Positions 9,903 through 16,907 of a DNA stretch of 46,194 bases are shown here, piece by piece (within the stretch, counting starts at the first letter, position 1; every line of letters begins with the position of its first letter). The notes under the pieces are model-generated. The model made no database searches. It worked only from the letters and a program-made list of their open reading frames with translations, and was not told the origin of the DNA. The stretch comes from JAAYCI01 sp964550985. Lineage in GTDB: Bacteria; Bacillota; Clostridia; Oscillospirales; Ruminococcaceae. The translations under genes were made by a program, and so were the position numbers. The stretch lies in assembly GCA_964550985.1 (NCBI GenBank), contig CAZKBM010000016.1, forward strand, positions 1-46,194, read 5' to 3'.

Positions 9903-9949
9903 CCTGTGTTGGCATTTTCAAAAACCCGTGGATATTGCGCCGTACTTTA

Positions 9950-9958
9950 TGTTATAAT
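9950..9958 (+). promoter_or_regulatory. Extended -10 promoter for ftsY
   Basis: TGTTATAAT gives a consensus -10 hexamer with the TGn extension. No good -35 is found 17 bases upstream, as is common for extended -10 promoters. It follows the smc terminator and would leave a 5' leader of about 115 bases before ftsY. Confidence 0.6.
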
Positions 9959-10082
9959 AAATGGAAAAATAAGCAGAGACAGTTGAAATGGGCAAAGGGC
10001 GCCGTGGTTTTTTGCCCGCCGCCACAGTGGAAAAGTGCTCGGCCATTCTACTGTGTAATGCGTAGATACAGGAGCAACCGAT

Positions 10083-10994
10083 ATGGGATTTTTTGAGAAA
10101 CTGGGTTTGGGCCTAAAAAAAACCCGCAATGCCATTTTTGGCAGCATCAGCCAGATGGTGAACGCCGGGGAGATTACCCCCGAACTGTATGAGGATTTGG
10201 AAGAACAGCTTATCCTGGCCGATACCGGCGCGGATATTGCCGCTGAACTGATAGAAAAATTAAAAATAAAGGTGCGTGACGAGCGGCTGAAAACAGGGGC
10301 CGATGCCCTGGAAGCCCTCAAGGAGATCATCCGGGAGATGTTGCTTGCGGAGGATGAGATGAACCTGGCCGGCGCGCCCACCGTCATTTTGGTCATTGGG
10401 GTAAACGGTGTTGGCAAAACCACCTCCATTGCAAAACTGGCCCACCTGTATACCCAGGCGGGCAAAAAGGTGATGCTGGCCGCGGGGGACACCTTCCGCG
10501 CGGCGGCGGCCGAACAGCTGGACGTTTGGGCCCAGCGCGCCGGGGTGCCCATGGTGCGCCATAGCGATGGGGCCGACCCCGCCGCCGTTGTGTTTGACGC
10601 CGTGCAAAGCGCCACGGCCAAAGGTTATGACGTGGTTTTATGCGATACGGCGGGCCGCCTGCACACCAAAAAAAACCTGATGGAAGAACTTGCCAAAATT
10701 AGCCGCGTTGTGGCCAAGGCAAACCCCGAAGCCGCCGTGGAAACCCTGCTGGTGCTGGATTCTGTTACGGGGCAAAACGCCATTAACCAGGCCCAGCAAT
10801 TTATAGACGCCGCCAGCGCCACCGGCATCATCCTTACAAAACTGGACGGCACGGCCAAGGGCGGGGCTGTCATCAGCATCAAGGCAAAGCTGGGCCTGCC
10901 CGTGCGTTTTGTGGGGGTGGGCGAGGGGATAGACGATTTGATGGAATTTGACCCCAATGCCTTTGTAGACGCCCTGTTTTTGCTGGAAGAGTGA
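10083..10994 (+). CDS. ftsY: Signal recognition particle receptor FtsY
   Basis: SRP-family GTPase that docks ribosome-SRP complexes at the membrane for co-translational insertion. The 303-residue protein is essentially a four-helix N domain (LYEDLEEQLILADTG) plus a GTPase domain: G1 GVNGVGKTT near residue 106, G3 DTAGR near 188, G4 TKLDGTAKGG near 250. The C-terminal FVGVGEGIDDLMEFDP is diagnostic. The acidic A domain of some homologues is absent, usual for Clostridia. The start is ATG 10083 behind AGGAG with 8-base spacing. Unlike the common ftsY-ylxM-ffh order, it is followed by an XTP pyrophosphatase gene. Confidence 0.97.
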   Translation: MGFFEKLGLGLKKTRNAIFGSISQMVNAGEITPELYEDLEEQLILADTGADIAAELIEKLKIKVRDERLKTGADALEALKEIIREMLLAEDEMNLAGAPTVILVIGVNGVGKTTSIAKLAHLYTQAGKKVMLAAGDTFRAAAAEQLDVWAQRAGVPMVRHSDGADPAAVVFDAVQSATAKGYDVVLCDTAGRLHTKKNLMEELAKISRVVAKANPEAAVETLLVLDSVTGQNAINQAQQFIDAASATGIILTKLDGTAKGGAVISIKAKLGLPVRFVGVGEGIDDLMEFDPNAFVDALFLLEE

Positions 10995-11031
10995 GCGCCG
11001 GGGCCGCCCCCATTGAGAGGAGTAGCAGGGA

Positions 11032-11637
11032 ATGGAATTTTTGATTGCGACAAACAATGAAAAGAAGCTGGCCGAGATGCGGCGGCTGCTTTTGCCCGGC
11101 GGGCATACGGCCCTTGGGCTGAAAGAGGCGGGCATCCTCTCTATGCCCGAAGAGACCGGTGCAACCTTTGCCGAAAATGCCCTCATCAAGGCAAAGGCCG
11201 CTTGCCAGCTTTCGGGCAAACCCACCATTGGGGATGATTCCGGCCTGGAGGTGGATATCTTAAGTGGGGCGCCGGGGGTTCTCTCGGCCAGGTTCGCGGG
11301 TTCGCACGGCGATGATGCGGCCAACAACAAAAAGCTGCTCTATTTGCTAGAGCGCACCCCCTTTGCAAAACGTACCGCCAGCTTTGTGTGTGTACTGGCC
11401 CTGCAACTGCCCAGCGGGGCGGGCATGGAGGTGGAGGGCCGCTGCCAGGGCTATATCGGCTTTACCAAAAGCGGGGAGAATGGCTTTGGCTACGACCCCT
11501 TGTTTTATGTGGACGGCCGCAGCTTTGCCGAGCGTAGCGACGAGGAAAAGGATGCCATCAGCCACCGCGCTTCGGCGGTGCGGCTGCTGCTGGAAGAACT
11601 GCCCAAGGTGATGGGAACGACAGAAATAAGCGGATAA
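11032..11637 (+). CDS. rdgB: XTP/dITP diphosphatase (RdgB/HAM1 family)
   Basis: House-cleaning nucleotide pyrophosphatase that hydrolyses XTP, ITP and dITP so deaminated purines do not enter nucleic acids. The N-terminal substrate loop ATNNEKKLAEM, the metal-binding GDDSGLEVD, the ARFAG segment, and the C-terminal ENGFGYDPLF and SHRASA blocks are all family hallmarks. At 201 residues the protein is full length. The start is ATG 11032, with AGGAG and AGGGA elements upstream. It lies 37 bases after ftsY and is followed by yhbY and nadD, suggesting one transcript. Confidence 0.95.
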   Translation: MEFLIATNNEKKLAEMRRLLLPGGHTALGLKEAGILSMPEETGATFAENALIKAKAACQLSGKPTIGDDSGLEVDILSGAPGVLSARFAGSHGDDAANNKKLLYLLERTPFAKRTASFVCVLALQLPSGAGMEVEGRCQGYIGFTKSGENGFGYDPLFYVDGRSFAERSDEEKDAISHRASAVRLLLEELPKVMGTTEISG

Positions 11638-11701
11638 ACGCATGAATGTATAACTGCCGGGCGGCGTGGCCCCTGGCGGTTTACTATAGGAGGCAAACTA
11701 G

Positions 11702-11998
11702 GTGACCGGAAAACAGAGAGCGACCCTGCGCAAAGCGTCCATGGGGCTGGATACGGTATTTCAGGTGGGGAAAAACGGGCTGGAAGAGCCGGTGGTAAAA
11801 GCCACGGCAAACTGCCTGGCCGCACGGGAACTGATTAAGCTGCGGGTGCTGGAAACCAGCCCCCTTACCGCAAAAGAGGCCGCCGGGGAACTGGCGGGGC
11901 AAACCGGCGCCCAGGTGGTACTGGTGCGCGGGCGCACCTTTGTGCTGTACCGGCAAAAACCCAAAAATTCCGCCTATGCGCAGCTTTTAAAGCCGTGA
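11702..11998 (+). CDS. yhbY: YhbY/CRS1-type RNA-binding protein
   Basis: 98-residue single-domain protein of the CRM (YhbY) family, which associates with pre-50S ribosomal particles. The family pattern is present: an N-terminal RATLRKASMGLDTVFQVGKNGL, the central LKVRVLE-like LIKLRVLETSP, and the C-terminal VVLVRGRTFVLYR. A GTG start at 11702 follows AGGAGG closely. The gene stop overlaps the GTG start of nadD (GTGA), indicating translational coupling; yhbY next to nadD is common in Firmicutes. Confidence 0.92.
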   Translation: MTGKQRATLRKASMGLDTVFQVGKNGLEEPVVKATANCLAARELIKLRVLETSPLTAKEAAGELAGQTGAQVVLVRGRTFVLYRQKPKNSAYAQLLKP

Positions 11999-12585
11999 AG
12001 GTGCTTTTGTTCGGCGGCACCTTTGACCCCCCCCACATAGGGCATATGGCGCTGTTGCAAAACGCCATAAACGCCGTGCAGCCAGGGCGGGTATTGGTGG
12101 TGCCGGCGGGGACGCCCCCCCACAAAAAGGCCTCGGCCACACCGGCAAACCTGCGCCTTGCCATGTGCGCCTGTTTTGCCCCTTTGTTTAGCGGCTTGGA
12201 ACTTTGTGAGCTGGAGATACACCGCCCCGGCCTAAGCTACACCCTGGATACCGTAAATAGTTTGCGGGCGCAGTGCCCCGGCGCGGCGTTTTACCTCTCT
12301 ATTGGGGGGGATTTGCTGCCGGGGTTTACGGCCTGGCGGCAGTACAAACAGTTATTAAACCTGGTAACGCTGGTGGTGCAAAGCCGTGAAGTGGGCAAAG
12401 AGGAACTGGAAAAAGCCGCCCGCACCCTAAGCGCAAAGGGGGGGCGCATCCTTTGGGCAGGGGGAGAAACCCCGGCCATCTCCTCTACCGAAATACGTGC
12501 GGGCATTGGCGCAGGGCGGGATATGCGGGCTTTTTTACCCCCGCCTGTTTGGCGCATCGTACGGGAAAACGGCCTGTACACATAA
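11995..12585 (+). CDS. nadD: Nicotinate-nucleotide adenylyltransferase
   Basis: Adenylates nicotinate mononucleotide to deamido-NAD in NAD biosynthesis. Contains the nucleotidyltransferase loop GGTFDPPHIGH (residues 7-17), the NadD-specific AGTPPHK, LYLSIGGD-like FYLSIGGDLL, and the C-terminal ISSTEIR. Length, 196 residues, is typical. GTG 11995 overlaps the stop of yhbY by four bases. yqeK follows after ~50 bases, the normal nadD-yqeK-rsfS context. Confidence 0.96.
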   Translation: MKVLLFGGTFDPPHIGHMALLQNAINAVQPGRVLVVPAGTPPHKKASATPANLRLAMCACFAPLFSGLELCELEIHRPGLSYTLDTVNSLRAQCPGAAFYLSIGGDLLPGFTAWRQYKQLLNLVTLVVQSREVGKEELEKAARTLSAKGGRILWAGGETPAISSTEIRAGIGAGRDMRAFLPPPVWRIVRENGLYT

Positions 12586-12641
12586 CGCTTGGCTAGAAAA
12601 ACCGGGTAATGCCGATAGAATAAACGCCGGAGGTGCCGCCT

Positions 12642-13223
12642 GTGCTAAGCTTAAAAGAAGCGAGAAAGCTTGCAAAAAATAACCTTTCTGAAAAAAGGTT
12701 CCGGCATGTGGAAAATGTGGCCGAGGCTGCGGGGAAACTGGCGCATCACTATGGGCAGAACGCAGAAAAAGCCCAGATGGCCGCCTGGCTGCACGACATT
12801 GTAAAAGAGTGCAGCCGGGAGGACTTGTTGCGCATCATGCAGCAAGATGTTATAATGGCGGGAGTGACCGCCCAGCGCCCCCTGCCGGTTTGGCATGGGC
12901 CTTGCGCGGCCATTTACGCAAAACACGAGCTGGGTATTTTAGATGCAGATATTCTATCGGCCATTGCCTGCCATACCACGGGCAAGCCGGATATGGCCCC
13001 CATGGACAAGATTCTTTTTCTGGCCGATATCATCAGTGCCGAGCGCAGCTTCCCCGGCGTGGGGCGTTTGCGCAAGTTGGCTTACCAGGATATTGATGCG
13101 GCGCTGATAGCCGCCATGGAAGAAAATATTGAACATTTAAACAAACTGCATAAACCCTTGGACAAAGACACCGTACAAGCCTTGGATATATTGCGCGAAC
13201 AGCGGCAAAAAAACTTGGGCTAA
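12642..13223 (+). CDS. yqeK: HD-domain bis(5'-nucleosyl)-tetraphosphatase YqeK
   Basis: Symmetrical dinucleoside tetraphosphate hydrolase (Ap4A to 2 ADP) of the HD superfamily. Metal ligands are visible as HVENVAEAA, WLHDIVKE (the HD pair) and CHTTGKPDM, and DKILFLADIIS follows; these are standard YqeK blocks. The frame opens at GTG 12633, but that codon overlaps the GGAGG Shine-Dalgarno. GTG 12642 sits 8 bases after it and is chosen, giving 193 residues. Gene order nadD-yqeK-LCP-rsfS supports the assignment. Confidence 0.94.
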   Translation: MLSLKEARKLAKNNLSEKRFRHVENVAEAAGKLAHHYGQNAEKAQMAAWLHDIVKECSREDLLRIMQQDVIMAGVTAQRPLPVWHGPCAAIYAKHELGILDADILSAIACHTTGKPDMAPMDKILFLADIISAERSFPGVGRLRKLAYQDIDAALIAAMEENIEHLNKLHKPLDKDTVQALDILREQRQKNLG

Positions 13224-13235
13224 GCCCCTTTATGC

Positions 13236-13268
13236 AGCGGCGGGCCAAACGGTTAAAGCCGCTTTTTT
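13236..13268 (+). terminator. Probable intrinsic terminator after yqeK
   Basis: AGCGGC and GCCGCT can pair across a 16-base loop and run directly into TTTTTT. The loop is larger than usual, so efficiency is uncertain. It lies 12 bases past the yqeK stop and upstream of the first LCP gene. Confidence 0.55.
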
Positions 13269-13339
13269 GTCTTTTTGGCATGGCAGGCTTGAACGGGATA
13301 CAGGAGGCACAGAGGCCTTTGAGAGGATTCGAACAGAAT

Positions 13340-14794
13340 ATGTCCCCCAAAAAGGGGAAGAATAATGCAGGGCAAAGCCCCAATGCCCAGGTGCAAAGGC
13401 CGGCCCCGCGGGGCCAAACCCCCACCTGGCAGCCCGGCCAGCGCCCCATGGCCGAGGAAACCCGGGCGCTGGCGGCCAGCGCGGCGCGCGGTGGCGCTGG
13501 CGGCACTGCGCAGTACCCCGGCGCCGGGCGGCCCCCGCCCGGGCAGCAGCGCACCGGCAGGGCAAGCCCAACAAATGGCGCTTCGGCCCGTGGGCCTGCC
13601 CCCCAGCCGGGCACGGGTGCGCCGGCCCAAAAAAACCGCCAAAGTGGCCAAAACGCCCACCACGCAGCGGGCGGCGGGCATAAAAAACCGCAAAAGAGGC
13701 GGCGTAACCCCTGGCTGGTGGCCGGTATTGCCATTTTGTGCGTGGTGGTGGTGGGGTTTGGCGGCATCGCCTATGCCTATTCCCGCATTACAAACCAAAT
13801 TGCCCCCGAGGAAGGCGGCTATACCCCCGAGGATATCAAAAGCATCCCCGAATATACCGGTAAGGGGGTTATCAGCGGGCTGATATGCGGCATAGATTAC
13901 GACAACGAAGAGGCCGACGGCTACACCAGCGAGGACCATGTGGGCCGCACCGATATGATTTTATACATGCGTTACGACACGGTGAACAACACGGCCAATT
14001 TCCTACAAATTCCGCGCGATACCTTTGTGGGGCCCGAGTTGAACACCGGAAATACCGGGAAGATCAACAACCTCTATTTTAACGCCGAGGACCCCAATAA
14101 CCGCATGGAGCCGCTATCCCGCTGCATTTATGACCAGCTTGGCCTGCCGGTGGATTTTTACATCACCATCGATATGGACGCTGTGAAGGAGATTATCGAT
14201 TTCCCGCCCGGCACCATCCGTGTATATGTGCCCATTGATGTGGTGGACCCAAACGACCCCACCGCTATTATACCCGCCGGTTGGCGGGACTTTACCAGCA
14301 CCGAGGCGGAGTTCTTCTTGCGCAACCGCAAAAGCCCCACTTACAACGACCAGGGCGATATCATGCGCCTGCAGATGCAGCAAAGCTTTTACTCCGCCCT
14401 GTACCGCCAATTTAAAGGGCTTGCCCCCAGCGACCTTCTCATGTGGATGAAGGTGTTTTTATGGCGTGTAAACACCGATATGGACCCCATGCAGATGGGC
14501 GGGCTTGCCCAAAAGGCACTCAACATTGAGGGCGGCGACATCACCTTTGTGCGCCCGCCCGTGGGCCCCACCTTTTATGGAGATCAATCTGTGCTGGCGT
14601 TGGAGCCGGAGGGTACGGCGGAATTGCTGAACCAGTATTTCCGGCCCGAGGGGGTAGAGATGGGCGTGGAGGATTTGAATATCTACACCCTGCCCATGAA
14701 CCTTGGCGTCTCGGAGCCCAGCATTCGAACCATGTCGGATATCCAATCGGTAGAGGGTGGCGTCGAGGCGAGCAGTTCGGCTTCGGCGGCTTAG
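13340..14794 (+). CDS. LytR-CpsA-Psr (LCP) family protein 1
   Basis: LCP proteins attach teichoic acids or capsular polymers to peptidoglycan at the outer membrane face. An N-terminal ~115-residue cytoplasmic part rich in Pro, Gln, Gly and Arg precedes one membrane helix (WLVAGIAILCVVVVGFGGI) and an extracellular LCP domain. Family motifs seen are GRTDMILYM, LQIPRDTFVG and FLRNRKSP. The usual GDxxRxxRQ block reads GDIMRLQMQQ, so its second arginine is Met. The start is uncertain: ATG 13340 is preceded by GAGAGGA at 12 bases, TTG 13319 follows a stronger AGGAGG at 11 bases, and the open frame begins at 13232. The stop codon lies inside the left arm of an inverted repeat. Confidence 0.85.
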   Translation: MSPKKGKNNAGQSPNAQVQRPAPRGQTPTWQPGQRPMAEETRALAASAARGGAGGTAQYPGAGRPPPGQQRTGRASPTNGASARGPAPQPGTGAPAQKNRQSGQNAHHAAGGGHKKPQKRRRNPWLVAGIAILCVVVVGFGGIAYAYSRITNQIAPEEGGYTPEDIKSIPEYTGKGVISGLICGIDYDNEEADGYTSEDHVGRTDMILYMRYDTVNNTANFLQIPRDTFVGPELNTGNTGKINNLYFNAEDPNNRMEPLSRCIYDQLGLPVDFYITIDMDAVKEIIDFPPGTIRVYVPIDVVDPNDPTAIIPAGWRDFTSTEAEFFLRNRKSPTYNDQGDIMRLQMQQSFYSALYRQFKGLAPSDLLMWMKVFLWRVNTDMDPMQMGGLAQKALNIEGGDITFVRPPVGPTFYGDQSVLALEPEGTAELLNQYFRPEGVEMGVEDLNIYTLPMNLGVSEPSIRTMSDIQSVEGGVEASSSASAA

Positions 14795-14848
14795 AACCTG
14801 TATTCACAACGGAGCTGGGCCGTGTGGAGTTGTGAATACAGGTTCTAA
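14791..14848. repeat. Perfect 20-bp inverted repeat overlapping the LCP1 stop codon
   Basis: Left arm 14791-14810 begins TTAGAACCTG and right arm 14829-14848 is its exact reverse complement, ending CAGGTTCTAA, with an 18-base spacer. The left arm supplies the TAG stop of LCP1. No T-tract follows, so it is not a standard terminator. The TA dinucleotides near each outer end and the perfect symmetry resemble a miniature transposable element or solo insertion-sequence ends (inference). No transposase gene is nearby. Confidence 0.85.
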
Positions 14849-14913
14849 AACGCAGGGTATCGGTTAAGCGCTTTGTATAAAGGCGTAACAGACGACCCAA
14901 TCGACAAAAAATC

Positions 14914-14940
14914 ACCCGTTTTGTGTTTCTCCGGGTTTTT
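14914..14940 (+). terminator. Possible terminator between the two LCP genes
   Basis: A short stem ACCCG / CGGGT with a 13-base loop leads into TTTTT. Stem length is marginal. It lies ~120 bases past the LCP1 stop and ~105 bases before LCP2. Confidence 0.45.
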
Positions 14941-15045
14941 ACAGCTAGGGAACAAAATGCAGCGCGTCTATATAGGCTAAGGCCGGGTGCTGCCCCCAAA
15001 ACCCGGGCGGCGGGAAATGCATAACCCATTTTAGAGGAAGGTAAT

Positions 15046-16407
15046 TTGGCAAAACAAGAACACAACTATCACTCGGGCAGAATTAACCGCGTGGGCCGCC
15101 GGGGGGAGGAACCCCCTGCCCAGCAGCCCCCGGTTCAGCAGGCGCAGCCCCAAAAGCAGCGGATGCAGCCCCCGGCACAGCAAACGCAAGCCCCCAAACA
15201 GCGGATGCAGCCCGCCCAAATTGATGAGGCGGGCCCGCAGCAAAAGTATACGCAAAGCCCCTACATCCTGGCCGGAGACACCGCCGTAAAAACGCGGAAA
15301 AAGAAAAAATTGCCCAAGGTACTTTTGGCCGTCTTTTTGGCCCTGGTACTGCTGGCGGGCGGGGCTTTTGCCCTGCTTATGGGCTATTTGGACGGGGTTT
15401 TTGAAACCGGGCTGCTGGGCTCTATCAGCAGCTATACCCCCAAGGAGTATTCCAAAAAAGAGGCCCTCAACATCCTCATAGTGGGTATAGACTATGAAGA
15501 GGGCCGCGAATATGCCGATGGGCTGGGCCTCACCGACATGATTCTCTATGCGAATTTCGATATCAAGAACGGCAAGCTAAACCTTTTGCAAATTCCGCGC
15601 GACAGTTACGTGGGAGAAGAGGTTCCCACGGGCGGCACGGGCAAAATCAATGCGGCCCTCATCTCGGGGCCGGATAAAAAAAGCCCCATCAACAACCTGG
15701 TAAAGGTGGTAGAAGAGCAGTACCGCCTGCCTGTGGATAATTACATCGCCATGGATATGGACGCTTTAAAAACCATAGTGGACACCTTTGGCGGCCTTAG
15801 GGTGTATGTGCCGCAGGAGATGAGCAATGAGGGAAGCTACCTGCCCCAGGGCTGGCAATGGCTGGACGGTAACGCCGCCGAGTTTTTTGTGCGCAACCGC
15901 AAGGGCCCCGGCTTTGAGCAGGCGGACCTTGCCCGGTTGGATAACCAAAGGCACTTTTATTCGGCTTTATTCCGCCGCTTTATGAATTTGACCCCCGGCG
16001 ATATTGTAAAACTGCTGCCGGTGTTTGAGTATTACTGCAACACGGATATAGGGCTAAAAGATATTTTTGATTTGGCTTTTACGGCCCTGAAACTACAGCC
16101 GGAAAATGTACTGTTTTGTAAGATACCCGGCGCCACAGACCCTGGGCTTGACCCCAGCGGCGCGGGGCGCAGCCTGTATTTTGTGGATGTGGCGGGCCGG
16201 GGCACCCCAGAAGAGCCCGGTGCGGCGGCCCTGATGAATGACTATTTCCGCGCGTATGGCAAGCCCATACCGGCCGAGGAACTGGGCCTGCCGAAGGTGG
16301 AGATTCCCGCCGGGGTGGCGCTTTACCCCCCCAATGTGCAGGTGATGAGCGGTGTGCAGGAGGGAGAGGGCGGCGCCGACGTGGATGTAGAGCCCCATTT
16401 TGAATAG
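15046..16407 (+). CDS. LytR-CpsA-Psr (LCP) family protein 2
   Basis: Second LCP-type wall-polymer ligase, 453 residues. A Gln/Pro-rich cytoplasmic tail contains an imperfect tandem repeat (about 15127-15220; QKQRMQPPAQQ then PKQRMQPAQ). It is followed by a basic patch KKKKLPK, one membrane helix (VLLAVFLALVLLAGGAFALL) and the LCP domain. Domain motifs are LNILIVGIDYEEG, LTDMILYANF, LLQIPRDSYVG, GTGKINAAL, FFVRNRKGPG and LARLDNQRHF. TTG 15046 is the start, with GAGGAAGG 4 bases upstream. The paralogue LCP1 is directly upstream; rsfS follows after 75 bases. Confidence 0.88.
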   Translation: MAKQEHNYHSGRINRVGRRGEEPPAQQPPVQQAQPQKQRMQPPAQQTQAPKQRMQPAQIDEAGPQQKYTQSPYILAGDTAVKTRKKKKLPKVLLAVFLALVLLAGGAFALLMGYLDGVFETGLLGSISSYTPKEYSKKEALNILIVGIDYEEGREYADGLGLTDMILYANFDIKNGKLNLLQIPRDSYVGEEVPTGGTGKINAALISGPDKKSPINNLVKVVEEQYRLPVDNYIAMDMDALKTIVDTFGGLRVYVPQEMSNEGSYLPQGWQWLDGNAAEFFVRNRKGPGFEQADLARLDNQRHFYSALFRRFMNLTPGDIVKLLPVFEYYCNTDIGLKDIFDLAFTALKLQPENVLFCKIPGATDPGLDPSGAGRSLYFVDVAGRGTPEEPGAAALMNDYFRAYGKPIPAEELGLPKVEIPAGVALYPPNVQVMSGVQEGEGGADVDVEPHFE

Positions 16408-16482
16408 GGGCGGGCCAGATTAATTGAATGTTAAGGCACCCCGGAACCGAAGGAACGAACAAGGCGTAAAGAGGAGTAGAGG

Positions 16483-16830
16483 ATGGAATCACTGGAACTT
16501 GCCAAAAAAGCGGCGGCCGCATTAAACGGTAAAAAGGCGCTTGATATCAGATTGCTGAAGGTGGAGGACCTGACGGTATTGGCCGAGTATTTTGTCATAG
16601 CCACAGGTACTTCCAACACACATGTGGGGGCCCTGGCCGACGAGGTGGAGTACAAGCTGGCCGAGGAGGGCATTAAACCCAGCCGGGTGGAAGGGGCAGA
16701 CAGCAAAGCCTGGATACTGCTGGACTATAGTGGCGTGGTGGTGCATGTTTTTTACCCCGAGACGCGCGACTATTACGCGCTGGAACGCCTGTGGGCCGAT
16801 GCCCAGCCCGTTGCACTGGACCTGGACTGA
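16483..16830 (+). CDS. rsfS: Ribosomal silencing factor RsfS
   Basis: Binds uL14 on the 50S subunit and blocks subunit joining when nutrients are short. The 115-residue protein shows the RsfS core: KKALDIRLLKVEDLTVLAEYFVIATGTSNTH, then WILLDYSGVVVHVF and the terminal ETRDYYALERLWADA. The start is ATG 16483 with AGGAG upstream. The location between a yqeK-LCP block and leuS is typical for Clostridia. Confidence 0.96.
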   Translation: MESLELAKKAAAALNGKKALDIRLLKVEDLTVLAEYFVIATGTSNTHVGALADEVEYKLAEEGIKPSRVEGADSKAWILLDYSGVVVHVFYPETRDYYALERLWADAQPVALDLD

Positions 16831-16907
16831 GAAAAGCGAAAGCGGGGCATTTTGTGTTTTTGCGCAGGGTGCCCTGCAGAGTTGCGTATAGATGAGGAGT
16901 GTAAGCC

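Noticed and set aside
13320..13335. tRNA T-arm-like sequence (GGATTCGAAC)
   Set aside because: No acceptor stem, D-arm or anticodon arm can be built around it.
14791..14848. Rex-type operator
   Set aside because: The arms contain TTCACAA and TTGTGAA, but in the reverse order (TTCACAAC first) and 18 bases apart. A Rex site reads TTGTGAA-N4-TTCACAA, so this is not one.
15127..15220. CRISPR-like or satellite repeat
   Set aside because: It is only an imperfect two-unit repeat encoding the Gln/Pro-rich head of LCP2, with no spacers and no cas genes.
16831..16907. T-box or other riboswitch upstream of leuS
   Set aside because: The gap is only 77 bases, with no specifier loop or conserved T-box sequence; only a 6-bp hairpin is present.
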